Origin: Mucilaginibacter agri
GTDB lineage: Bacteria; Bacteroidota; Bacteroidia; Sphingobacteriales; Sphingobacteriaceae
Reading direction: 5' to 3'
Assembly: GCF_009928685.1 (NCBI RefSeq)
Contig: NZ_WWEO01000044.1
Span: 186,001-250,000, forward strand
Length of the DNA stretch: 64,000 bases
Of this stretch, positions 1-7,724 are shown piece by piece. The notes under the pieces were generated by a model. That model was not told the origin of the DNA. It did not search any database and worked only from the letters and a program-made list of their open reading frames with translations. The position numbers and the translations under genes were made by a program. The stretch's first letter is position 1, and each line of letters starts with the position of its first letter.

Positions 1-722
1 CGGTAATGGTTAAAAACCCGGTTAACCCTGATTTAACTTTGTGGATTGGTGCTTTAGAGCGTATCAACAACGCAGGTATTACTAAACTGGCTGCTATTCA
101 CCGTGGGTTTTCATCTTACGAGAAATCTGCTTTCCGTAATGAACCGATGTGGGATATGGCCATTAACTTGAAAACACATGCGCCAGATCTTCCGATTATT
201 AACGACCCAAGCCACATTACCGGCAACCGCGACCTGATCCCTTACATTGCTCAAAAAGCTTTGGATATGGACATGCAAGGTTTAATGATCGAATCGCACA
301 TCGACCCTTCTGTTGCCTGGACCGATGCTAAACAACAAGTTACGCCTAAAGCATTAGCTGAATTAGTTGATAACCTTACTTTACGTAAACCGGAGGTTAA
401 GAGCGCAGAAATTAAAGATGCTTTAGCCGATCTGCGTAGCCAGATTGACAAAATCGACGACTTAGTGATCCAAAAACTAGCTGAGCGTATGCAGATTGTT
501 GAAAAGATCGGTAACTACAAAAAAGATAACGGCATCACCATTTTACAGGTTAACCGTTGGGACGAGATCTTGAAAAAAGGTGTTCAATACGGTAAAGCTT
601 TAAAATTAGATAACGACTTTACTGAGAAATTATTAGAACTGATCCACAGCGAATCAATCCGCAAACAAACTGAGATCATGAACAGTGGCACTACTGTTAA
701 AGAAAATTTAACTCACGCATAA
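1..722 (+). CDS. Bifunctional DAHP synthase / chorismate mutase, 3' part
   Basis: The gene is cut by the left edge of the window; the frame is open to base 1, so the first ATG (position 6) is internal. The visible 239 residues hold the end of a class I DAHP synthase barrel (KNPVNPDLTLW near the edge, ITGNRDLIPYIAQKAL, GLMIESHIDP), joined to a C-terminal chorismate mutase domain (about residues 137-225; LRSQIDKIDDLVIQKLAERM, then VNRWDEI). The first domain condenses PEP and erythrose 4-phosphate; the second turns chorismate into prephenate. The fusion is a known arrangement in Bacteroidota. It is followed at once by aroA and then aroC, so this is a shikimate/aromatic amino acid gene cluster. 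Seen: motifs and order. Inferred: allosteric control of the synthase by the mutase domain, known from other such fusions. Confidence 0.93.
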   Translation, partial: VMVKNPVNPDLTLWIGALERINNAGITKLAAIHRGFSSYEKSAFRNEPMWDMAINLKTHAPDLPIINDPSHITGNRDLIPYIAQKALDMDMQGLMIESHIDPSVAWTDAKQQVTPKALAELVDNLTLRKPEVKSAEIKDALADLRSQIDKIDDLVIQKLAERMQIVEKIGNYKKDNGITILQVNRWDEILKKGVQYGKALKLDNDFTEKLLELIHSESIRKQTEIMNSGTTVKENLTHA

Positions 723-728
723 TTGCTG

Positions 729-2012
729 ATGAAACAAAACATCATACTGCGTAAAAACAGTAAAAACGTAAATGCTACTATACAACTTACAGGCTCGAAA
801 AGCGAGTGCAACCGCGCACTCGTTATTGAGGCTCTGAGTGAAGGTCGTGTGAAGGTTACTAACGTTTCTGACGCGGCTGATGCTGTCTTGCTGGCTGGCA
901 TTCTGAGGTCCGAGTTGTCGGGGGTCGGAGGTCAGAACTCAGAACCCACAACTCAGAACTCGCAACTGACAACCGTTAACATCGGCCCTGCCGGTACGGC
1001 TATGCGTTTCCTGACTGCTTACTATGCAATTTCAGGAGAAGAAGTAATCCTAACCGGAAGCGAGCGGATGAAACAACGCCCTATCGGTATTTTGGTTGAT
1101 GCTTTGTGTGCTTTGGGTGCTAACATTGATTATGAGGAACAGGATGGCTATCCTCCCCTAAATATCAAAGGTGGCTTTGAACAAAAAACTGATTTGATAA
1201 GCATTCAGGGCAATATCAGCAGTCAGTATATCACTGCTTTGTTATTAATCGCAGCCCGCTTACCCAACGGTTTAAAACTGCAGATTGAAGGCGAGCTGAC
1301 TTCTCGCCCTTATGTAGAGATGACTTTGAGCATGTTACAACAAGCCGGCATCCAACACCAATGGGAAGATAACATTATCAGCATTGCACCACAGGAGTTT
1401 GCCGAAACCAGCATTTGGGTTGAACCAGACTGGAGCGCTGCATCGTACTGGTATGCCATTGCAGCCCTGAGCGATGAAGCCGAACTGTTTTTACCGGGTT
1501 TAACATCCTACAGTTTACAAGGCGACAGCGTTATAGGCGAAATTATGGCCAACTTTGGCATCACCTCGCAGTTTAAAGACGGTGGCGTGTATTTAAAAAA
1601 AGAGCCGAAACCAATTGTTCGTAAGGTTTTTGATATGATCAAATGCCCGGATCTGGCACAAACTGTTGTCGTGGTATGTGCAGCTTTAGGCCACGAAGCT
1701 ACTTTCACTGGTCTGGAAACTTTAAAAATTAAAGAAACCGACCGTATTGCAGCATTACAAAATGAATTGGGCAAAATGGGTGTTAAACTGATCGAAAAAG
1801 GCCTGGTTTATAAACTGGATTGCCGCGAGAAGTTTATCCCGCAAAAAATGAAAATTGCTACTTACGAAGATCACCGCATGGCAATGGCCTTTGCACCACT
1901 GGCCCTTATAATTCCGGAACTGGAAGTTGAAGAGGCCCAGGTGGTAGAAAAATCGTACCCGGCATTTTGGACTGATTTGGAAAAAGCAGGGTTTGAAGTA
2001 GAAGCCCCCTAA
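729..2012 (+). CDS. aroA: 3-phosphoshikimate 1-carboxyvinyltransferase (EPSP synthase)
   Basis: Joins PEP to shikimate 3-phosphate, the sixth shikimate step, in the cytoplasm. Visible motifs in order: GSKSECNRALV (substrate-binding Lys/Ser/Arg), GPAGTAMRFLTA (GNAGTA-type loop), GSERMKQRPIGIL (Arg loop), EPDWSAASYW, KCPDLAQT (catalytic Asp), KIKETDRI and YEDHRMAMAFAPL. An in-frame TTG lies 6 nt upstream (723), but ATG at 729 is the more ordinary start and gives 427 residues, a normal family length. It begins 6 nt after the upstream stop, so the two genes are probably co-transcribed. Odd point: residues about 61-82, just before the GPAGTA loop, are a Gln/Asn/Ser/Thr-rich insertion encoded by a low-complexity repeat (listed separately). 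Confidence 0.95.
   Translation: MKQNIILRKNSKNVNATIQLTGSKSECNRALVIEALSEGRVKVTNVSDAADAVLLAGILRSELSGVGGQNSEPTTQNSQLTTVNIGPAGTAMRFLTAYYAISGEEVILTGSERMKQRPIGILVDALCALGANIDYEEQDGYPPLNIKGGFEQKTDLISIQGNISSQYITALLLIAARLPNGLKLQIEGELTSRPYVEMTLSMLQQAGIQHQWEDNIISIAPQEFAETSIWVEPDWSAASYWYAIAALSDEAELFLPGLTSYSLQGDSVIGEIMANFGITSQFKDGGVYLKKEPKPIVRKVFDMIKCPDLAQTVVVVCAALGHEATFTGLETLKIKETDRIAALQNELGKMGVKLIEKGLVYKLDCREKFIPQKMKIATYEDHRMAMAFAPLALIIPELEVEEAQVVEKSYPAFWTDLEKAGFEVEAP
909..975 (+). repeat. Low-complexity CAGAACTC-type repeat inside aroA
   Basis: Iterated words of the form CAGAACTC, CAGAACCC, ACAACTC and GCAACT follow one another, after a GGTC-rich stretch. This type of word repetition otherwise sits in the intergenic spaces of this window. 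Here it stays in frame and adds about 20 polar residues ahead of the conserved GPAGTA loop of EPSP synthase. Confidence 0.7.
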
Positions 2013-2055
2013 CCCCTTAAAGGGGGAACAATACGTTCTTAAACATCAAATAATT

Positions 2056-2145
2056 TTTGTCATTGCGAGGTACGAAGCAATCTAGTAGCTATGCAGATCG
2101 AATAGCCTACGACGAGATTGCCACGCTATCGCTCGCAATGACAAA
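2056..2145. repeat. Palindromic intergenic element with 14-bp inverted ends
   Basis: The outer arms TTTGTCATTGCGAG and CTCGCAATGACAAA are perfect inverted repeats; inside them GAAGCAATCT faces AGATTGCC. The whole 90-bp unit can fold into one long hairpin. Elements with CATTGCGAG...CTCGCAATG ends are widespread dispersed palindromes in bacterial genomes. No ORF is inside. It lies between aroA and aroC. Confidence 0.8.
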
Positions 2146-2159
2146 TTAAATAAATGCAA

Positions 2160-2213
2160 AGAGTATCCAAGAGCAATCTCAATACTCAAATCTAATATCT
2201 CACATCTAACAAA
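2160..2213. repeat. CAAATCT/CACATCT word repeat before aroC
   Basis: A short stretch of degenerate 7-9 nt words (CAATCTCAATACTC, CAAATCTAATATCTC, CACATCTAAC) runs right up to the aroC start codon. It is distinct from the palindromic element just upstream. No promoter match was recognised in it. Confidence 0.55.
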
Positions 2214-3302
2214 ATGGCAGGCAATACCTTCGGGCAACTATTCAGGATAACAACTTTTGGCGAATCGCACGGCGAAGCGATTGGGGTAATTATAGATGGC
2301 TGCCCAGCGCAGTTGGATATCGATCTTGATTACATTCAGGGCGAATTGGACAAGCGTAAACCCGGTCAGTCTAAAATTACCACACAACGAAAAGAGGCCG
2401 ATACCGTAAAAATCCTTTCGGGAGTTTTTGAAGGTAAAACTACGGGTACGCCGATAGCTATGATTATCCCGAATGAGGATCAGCGCTCGAAGGATTACAG
2501 TCATAACACCGATGTATTTCGTCCATCTCATGCCGATTATACTTACCATAGCAAATATGGTATCCGTGATCACCGCGGCGGCGGCCGTTCATCGGCTCGC
2601 GAAACTGCTGCACGGGTAGCAGCAGGCGCAGTTGCCAAACTGATGCTGAAAGCAAAAGGCATTGAGGTAATTGCCCACGTAAGCAGCGTTGGTAAAATTG
2701 ATGCTCCTAATGTGGATATTAGCAATCCGCAGGCGTTTATTGAAGAACGGGAGAAAAATATAGTTCGTTGCGTTGATCCGGCTACGGCTGAAGAAATGAT
2801 CGAAAAGATAGACAACATTCGTAAGCAAGGCGATACCATTGGCGGCAAAGTAACCTGCTTTATAACCAATTGCCCTGTTGGTTTAGGCGAACCTGTATTT
2901 GATAAACTGCATGCCGACTTAGGCAAGGCAATGTTGAGCATTAACGCTGTGCATGGCTTCGAATATGGTTCGGGTTTTGAAGGCAGCGAGATGCAGGGCT
3001 CGGACCACAACGATTTATTTGTAAACACCGGCGACCAAATCCGCACACTAACCAATTACTCGGGCGGTATTCAGGGCGGTATCAGCAATGGCATGCCTAT
3101 CAATTTCAAGGTTGCATTTAAACCCGTAGCCACTATCATGACAAACCAGCAAACCGTTGATGCCAATGGCGATGCTGCCGAAATACAAGGCAAAGGTCGT
3201 CACGATCCTTGTGTTGTCCCACGCGCTGTACCTATTGTTGAAGCTATGGCGGCGTTAGTTATCGCAGATCATTATTTGCGCAACCAAACTGCGATTTTAT
3301 GA
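2214..3302 (+). CDS. aroC: Chorismate synthase
   Basis: Converts EPSP to chorismate with reduced FMN as cofactor; last common step of aromatic synthesis. The 362-residue length is typical. Family signatures are all present: [19 protein letters not shown] at the N-terminus, [42 protein letters not shown] and [20 protein letters not shown]. The ATG at 2214 leaves the conserved N-terminus ([18 protein letters not shown]) intact. It follows aroA on the same strand, but 201 bp of repeats separate them, so it may have its own transcript. Confidence 0.97.
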   Translation: MAGNTFGQLFRITTFGESHGEAIGVIIDGCPAQLDIDLDYIQGELDKRKPGQSKITTQRKEADTVKILSGVFEGKTTGTPIAMIIPNEDQRSKDYSHNTDVFRPSHADYTYHSKYGIRDHRGGGRSSARETAARVAAGAVAKLMLKAKGIEVIAHVSSVGKIDAPNVDISNPQAFIEEREKNIVRCVDPATAEEMIEKIDNIRKQGDTIGGKVTCFITNCPVGLGEPVFDKLHADLGKAMLSINAVHGFEYGSGFEGSEMQGSDHNDLFVNTGDQIRTLTNYSGGIQGGISNGMPINFKVAFKPVATIMTNQQTVDANGDAAEIQGKGRHDPCVVPRAVPIVEAMAALVIADHYLRNQTAIL

Positions 3303-3308
3303 TACGAT

Positions 3309-3441
3309 AATTTGAGGATTTGAAAATTTGAAGATGGGTTGTAACACTCAACCATATTTTCAGTCTTCAAATTATAAAGGTTTCAAACTTGTGATGACTT
3401 TGAATAGTCTTCAAGTCACCACATCTTCAAATCCTCAAATT
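3309..3441. repeat. Inverted AATTTGAGGATTTGAA word repeat
   Basis: The left arm AATTTGAGGATTTGAA (3309-3324), followed by an 8-nt duplication AATTTGAA and GATG, is matched by its reverse complement CATCTTCAAATCCTCAAATT at 3422-3441. Between them are more TCTTCAAAT/TTTGAAT words. The pair can fold into a long hairpin between aroC and the MFS gene and may act as a weak terminator. The region carries no gene. Confidence 0.6.
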
Positions 3442-3446
3442 AAAAC

Positions 3447-4670
3447 ATGACCTCTCCTATCCAACTCTACAAAAAAGCATACAGCGGGTTGTCCCGTAAC
3501 TCGTGGTACCTTTCGCTGGTTGTTTTAATCAACCGCAGCGGTACTATGGTGCTGCCTTTCATGACTATTTATTGTACCCAGGCGTTACACTTTACCATAG
3601 TTCAGGCCGGTATTATTATGGGTTTGTTTGGGTTCGGCTCTATCACAGGTGCTTTTATAGGGGGTAAAATCACCGACAAGTATGGTTTCTATGACGTGCA
3701 GGTTGGATCACTGCTTAGCGCAGGTTTGTTGTTCATTTTTTTAGGCTATCAAACCAACTTTTATGCTATTTGCGGCTCGGTTTATATACTAAGCTTATGT
3801 AATGATGCCTTCCGACCGGCCAACTCAACTGCTATCGCAGCTTACAGCACTGCTGAAAACAAAACTCGTTCGTATTCTCTAAACAGACTGGCTGTAAACT
3901 TAGGCTGGTCGTTCGGCGGTGCGCTGGGTGGTTTTCTGGCGGCACATAACTATCATCTGCTGTTTTGGGTTGATGGTTGTACTAATCTTGCTTCGGCGTT
4001 ATTGCTGCTAAAGATTATGCCGAGATCAAATTATAAGAAACCAGTAGAAACAGTACATCATGATGCCAAAACATCTCCTTATCGCGATGGTATCTACATG
4101 ATCTTCATATTGCTTACCACCCTATTCGGCATGTGTTTCTTTCAAACCTTTACCATCCAACCTGTATTTTATAAAACACAATGGCATATTAACGAAAACG
4201 TAATTGGTAGCCTAATGGCCTTAAATGGCCTAATGGTAGCTTTTATAGAAATGGTGCTCATTAACAGCTTGGAGGGTAAGCGGCATGCATTACGTTATAT
4301 ATGCCTAGGGGTGATTTTAACAGGCGTTTCCCTAACATTCATGAACCTGTTGCCGCCGTCGGTTTTAGTAGCAACACTTGTTATCATCGTAATCTCATTC
4401 GGCGAAATGTTTGCCATGCCTTTTATGAACTCTTTTTGGATAGTGCGAACTAACGACAACAACCGCGGGCAATATGCTGCGCTTTATACCATGGCTTGGT
4501 CTACCGCACAAATATTGGCTCCCGTAATTGGTAGTCAGATCATTGCATTGTTTGGTTTCGGGGCGCTATGGTGGTCATTGTCTGCTGTATGCCTGGGTGC
4601 TGCTATTGGATTCTTTTTGCTGTACAAATTAAAATTTCAAGATCAGTTGGTTACCATTCAAAACAACTAA
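3447..4670 (+). CDS. MFS transporter
   Basis: A 407-residue protein with about 12 hydrophobic segments, the usual major facilitator size. The first segments hold NRSGTMVLPFMTIYCTQALHF, and the loop after the second helix has GGKITDKYGFYDVQ, the family GxxxDRxGxR-like signature. A charged central loop (residues about 190-205) divides the two six-helix halves. Inner membrane; the substrate cannot be read from the sequence, though drug or metabolite export is likely. It runs convergently toward the Mo-cofactor genes with only 36 bp between the stops. Confidence 0.85.
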   Translation: MTSPIQLYKKAYSGLSRNSWYLSLVVLINRSGTMVLPFMTIYCTQALHFTIVQAGIIMGLFGFGSITGAFIGGKITDKYGFYDVQVGSLLSAGLLFIFLGYQTNFYAICGSVYILSLCNDAFRPANSTAIAAYSTAENKTRSYSLNRLAVNLGWSFGGALGGFLAAHNYHLLFWVDGCTNLASALLLLKIMPRSNYKKPVETVHHDAKTSPYRDGIYMIFILLTTLFGMCFFQTFTIQPVFYKTQWHINENVIGSLMALNGLMVAFIEMVLINSLEGKRHALRYICLGVILTGVSLTFMNLLPPSVLVATLVIIVISFGEMFAMPFMNSFWIVRTNDNNRGQYAALYTMAWSTAQILAPVIGSQIIALFGFGALWWSLSAVCLGAAIGFFLLYKLKFQDQLVTIQNN

Positions 4671-4706
4671 AAATAGCTACTTACTGTATTACGGTTGATT
4701 GGAGAA

Positions 4707-5849
4707 TCAAAAAGAGTGATTTTCTTTTCTAAAAAATCGCAGCGCTTCGTCCCGTTCTTCGGGAGTATTGATGTTTCGGAATTCGCTTACATTCGGCGCG
4801 GTTAATAACTCAACATCCGTATTGATCAAAATTTTGCGTGGGCACGAATAGCCCTGCGCCAAAAACTGCAACATTACAGCATATGCCCGTGGCTCCCAAA
4901 TAGTAATCAACGGCTCAGGAAACTTCCCCTCACTATCCCAAAAAGCGGTTGCCAGTTTTGATGGGTTACGGCGCTTAATCAATAGATTCAAAGTTTCTAT
5001 TGTTAAATATGGCAGATCGCAAGCTACTGTTAGCCAGGCCACATTAGGGTCGGTTTGCATAGCCGACAATATTCCGCCTAGTGGCCCTAAACCTATAAAA
5101 GTATCTTCGATGGTATCATAAACAGTTTCAACATTGTCTGAGAGATATACCTTGCCACACAGTTCGCTCAGCATATCATACATGTAAGCACGCTGCGTTT
5201 TGCCATGGTAGGCAATACTCCCCTTATCGCCCTGCATGCGGGTGCTTTTACCACCTGCCAGAATTAAGCCGTTAACCGGGGTTACGTTTTCGCTCAAAAA
5301 TATCTCCAGAAAAGCCATTATCCTGGCTTCATCATTCAAATTCAGTACGGGTATACTATTGATGTTCGGCAAATAATTCCTAATAAAATCGGGCACTTCG
5401 TAATCATCGCTTACTAAAATCAAAGCAACATCGGTAAGTTTTTCTAGTTTCTGATTTAAAGGTTTATCCGGGTGAATGATAACAATCTGTTTTCGGGCTT
5501 TGAAATGGTTGCTATTTATCAGTACCAGGTCCTGGTCGTTAAATAAGGCACGATTAGTAAAAGTATTAGTATCAGCTTTAAAGTCTACCCTTTTATAACT
5601 TATCTTATCAGTAAACTCCAATGCACACCCATCCATCGTGTCGTCAGATGTACGCCCGTCCTGATGGTCGGCATCCACATAAGCTATTTTCCACTTGCTA
5701 CCCAATAGCTTTAGCCATCGACTGGTGCAATTACGTATCACACCGCATGGGGCACCTAAAATACCGAGTTCATTCCGGCCAAAGTCGCCCATATCTGGCC
5801 GCGCTAAAGCAGCATGTTTTCTATGTAACTTATCTTCCGCTGTAGTCAC
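4707..5849 (-). CDS. MobA-like nucleotidyltransferase fused to a MobB-like N-terminal domain
   Basis: The C-terminal half (about residue 195 on) is an NTP-transferase of the MobA type: LILAGGKSTRMQGDKG is the nucleotide loop, GPLGGILSAM and ACDLPYL complete the fold, so it probably guanylylates molybdopterin. The first 185 residues (KHAALARPDMGDFGRNELG, YVDADHQDG) look like a MobB-type domain but contain no GxxxxGK[ST] P-loop; the expected place reads GAPCGVIRNCTSRW. The start overlaps the moaC 3' end by 20 nt, which argues for translational coupling and the shared molybdenum-cofactor pathway. Seen: motifs, overlap. Inferred: guanylyltransferase rather than another nucleotidyltransferase. Confidence 0.75.
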   Translation of the reverse strand: MTTAEDKLHRKHAALARPDMGDFGRNELGILGAPCGVIRNCTSRWLKLLGSKWKIAYVDADHQDGRTSDDTMDGCALEFTDKISYKRVDFKADTNTFTNRALFNDQDLVLINSNHFKARKQIVIIHPDKPLNQKLEKLTDVALILVSDDYEVPDFIRNYLPNINSIPVLNLNDEARIMAFLEIFLSENVTPVNGLILAGGKSTRMQGDKGSIAYHGKTQRAYMYDMLSELCGKVYLSDNVETVYDTIEDTFIGLGPLGGILSAMQTDPNVAWLTVACDLPYLTIETLNLLIKRRNPSKLATAFWDSEGKFPEPLITIWEPRAYAVMLQFLAQGYSCPRKILINTDVELLTAPNVSEFRNINTPEERDEALRFFRKENHSF

Positions 5850-6321
5850 TTTTACCTCCTGTTTTTTGCATCAGTTTGGTTTCTTTAATTACAATATCAT
5901 GCGAAAAGGCTTTGCACATGTCATAGATTGTTAAAGCAGCGATACTTGCTCCTGTAAGCGCTTCCATTTCTACCCCTGTTTTTGATGTAATAACTGCTAT
6001 ACATTCAACCACAACCTCTTGCTGGCTGTTAATGCCAATATCTATCTTAACGCTTTCCAGTGCAAGTGGATGGCACAGCGGTATCAAATCGGCGGTTTTC
6101 TTAGCCGCCATGGTGCCTGCAATAATCGCGGTCTGAAAAACGGGGCCCTTTTTAGTTTGGATATCGTTACCGTTTAGATGCTTAATTACCTCTTCGCCCA
6201 GCACTATAATGCTTTGGGCAATCGCCGTTCTCTTGGTCATCTGCTTATTGCTCACGTCAACCATAGTTGGGTAGTTGGTTTCAGTGTCAATGTGCGTAAA
6301 GCTGTTTGCGGTGTTGTTCAT
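5830..6321 (-). CDS. moaC: Cyclic pyranopterin monophosphate synthase
   Basis: Turns 3',8-cyclo-7,8-dihydro-GTP into cyclic pyranopterin monophosphate, the first stage of molybdenum cofactor synthesis. The 163 residues match MoaC length; LIPLCHPLALESV is the conserved active-site loop, followed by TGVEMEALTGASIAALTIYD and the C-terminal KSGG-like end (KTGGKSDYSGR). It is first in a two-gene unit with the MobA-like gene, which overlaps its 3' end by 20 nt. MoaA, MoeA and MoaD/E genes are not in the window. Confidence 0.95.
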   Translation of the reverse strand: MNNTANSFTHIDTETNYPTMVDVSNKQMTKRTAIAQSIIVLGEEVIKHLNGNDIQTKKGPVFQTAIIAGTMAAKKTADLIPLCHPLALESVKIDIGINSQQEVVVECIAVITSKTGVEMEALTGASIAALTIYDMCKAFSHDIVIKETKLMQKTGGKSDYSGR

Positions 6322-6510
6322 AACTAATCTGTTATAACAAAGCTATACATTACTTAGTTCAATAACTGCTAATTAATGTTTAAAATTGGCCTATAATATT
6401 AAAACAAAAAGTAAACCTTACGCTTATTTATATCTATATGGCATGATCTGAGCCGTGCGCATTTTTTTATATTAATATTAAGATAAATTAATTTTACAGT
6501 AACAGACGTT

Positions 6511-6518
6511 TATTTTTG
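6511..6518 (+). promoter_or_regulatory. Possible -7 box ahead of the signalling operon
   Basis: TATTTTTG fits the Bacteroidota -7 consensus TAnnTTTG and lies 55 bp before the start of the REC-kinase gene. No clear TTTG/TTG is found 19-20 bp upstream, so the assignment is weak. The rest of the 252-bp AT-rich gap between moaC and the kinase holds nothing recognisable. Confidence 0.3.
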
Positions 6519-6573
6519 ATTAAACCCGCTTACTACTATATATTTACATTTTCATCTACCGATTGATAAATTC

Positions 6574-7695
6574 ATGATACTAATAGTTGACGACAAGTCT
6601 GAGAATCTTATTGCGTTAAAAAAAATATTAGAAACGCATAATTTCAGCGTCGATACAGCCCTATCGGGAGAGGAAGCATTACGGAAAATACTTAAATACA
6701 CCTATAAGCTCATTATTCTTGACGTTCAGATGCCCGGTATGGACGGCTTTGAAGTGGCCGAAGCTATCGTAGGTTACAGTAAAACAAAGGATATCCCTAT
6801 TATATTTCTTTCTGCAGTTAAAATCAATAAACAATTTATCAGCAAAGGATATGCATCCGGCGGCCGCGATTATCTCGTGAAACCTATTGATCCGGATATC
6901 CTTGTGTTGAAGATCCGTACTTTTATTAAGCTTTATGAGCAAACCGACGAGCTAAATCGCATCCAAAGTGCCCTGCTCGAAGAAATTGAATACCGAAAAG
7001 AGGCTGAGAGCAAAAAAGATGAGTTTATCAGTATAGCCAGCCACGAACTGAATACCCCGCTAACTTCCGTTAAAGGCTACCTTCAATTGGCCGAAAAATC
7101 TTTTGAGAAAGACAACAAGGCGCATACCCGCATGTACCTCGATCGTACCAAAACCCAGCTTAATAAGCTTAATCAGTTGGTAGCAGACTTATTGAACACC
7201 TCCAAGATTATTTCCGGACAACTCGAATATCACTTTAAAGAGTTTGATTTTGAACCTTTTGTAGAGAACGCTATCGACATTATCCAGCAATCTTACCCCG
7301 GTAAACACATTATTAAAACCGGCTTGGCAGATGTTAAGGTTTATGGCGATCCGCTCAGATTAGAACAAGTTGTTTTAAACTACTTAACCAATGCCATTAA
7401 ATATTCTCCGGATACCGACGAGGTTTTTGTAGATGTTGCTGCCTTGCCCGGTAACAGGGTTACTATGCGTGTGCGCGATAAAGGCATCGGCATACCGAAA
7501 GCGAAGCAGGAACAATTGTTTGATAAATTTTACCGGGTGGAAGAATCTTCAAACCGTTTCCAGGGCCTCGGAATGGGCTTATACATTTGCGCCGAAATTA
7601 TTATAAGGCATGGCGGCACTTATGGTGTAGAAAGTGAAGAAGGCGAGGGATCTACCTTTTACTTTACAATACCAACGCAAAAGTTAAAACAGTAA
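6574..7695 (+). CDS. Response regulator-histidine kinase fusion
   Basis: A soluble 373-residue protein. Residues 1-115 are a receiver domain (acid residues DD near the start, phospho-acceptor D50 in LDVQMPG, Lys in LVKPID). A short helical linker leads to a HisKA dimerisation domain with H157 in SHELNTPL, then a HATPase_c domain (NYLTNAIKYS, DKGIGIP, GLGMGLY). It has no membrane segment, so its input must come through phosphorylation of its receiver or a partner. First gene of a run of five signalling genes on the same strand. Seen: domains. Inferred: it takes phosphate from, or is tuned by, the next kinase. Confidence 0.9.
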   Translation: MILIVDDKSENLIALKKILETHNFSVDTALSGEEALRKILKYTYKLIILDVQMPGMDGFEVAEAIVGYSKTKDIPIIFLSAVKINKQFISKGYASGGRDYLVKPIDPDILVLKIRTFIKLYEQTDELNRIQSALLEEIEYRKEAESKKDEFISIASHELNTPLTSVKGYLQLAEKSFEKDNKAHTRMYLDRTKTQLNKLNQLVADLLNTSKIISGQLEYHFKEFDFEPFVENAIDIIQQSYPGKHIIKTGLADVKVYGDPLRLEQVVLNYLTNAIKYSPDTDEVFVDVAALPGNRVTMRVRDKGIGIPKAKQEQLFDKFYRVEESSNRFQGLGMGLYICAEIIIRHGGTYGVESEEGEGSTFYFTIPTQKLKQ

Positions 7696-7724
7696 TAACC
7701 TAATAAAATATACTCAGTTAATAA

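Noticed and set aside
2570..3055. Minus-strand ORF of 161 codons opposite aroC
   Set aside because: Lies entirely inside the well-supported aroC reading frame; its translation has no recognisable motif and is a shadow of that frame.
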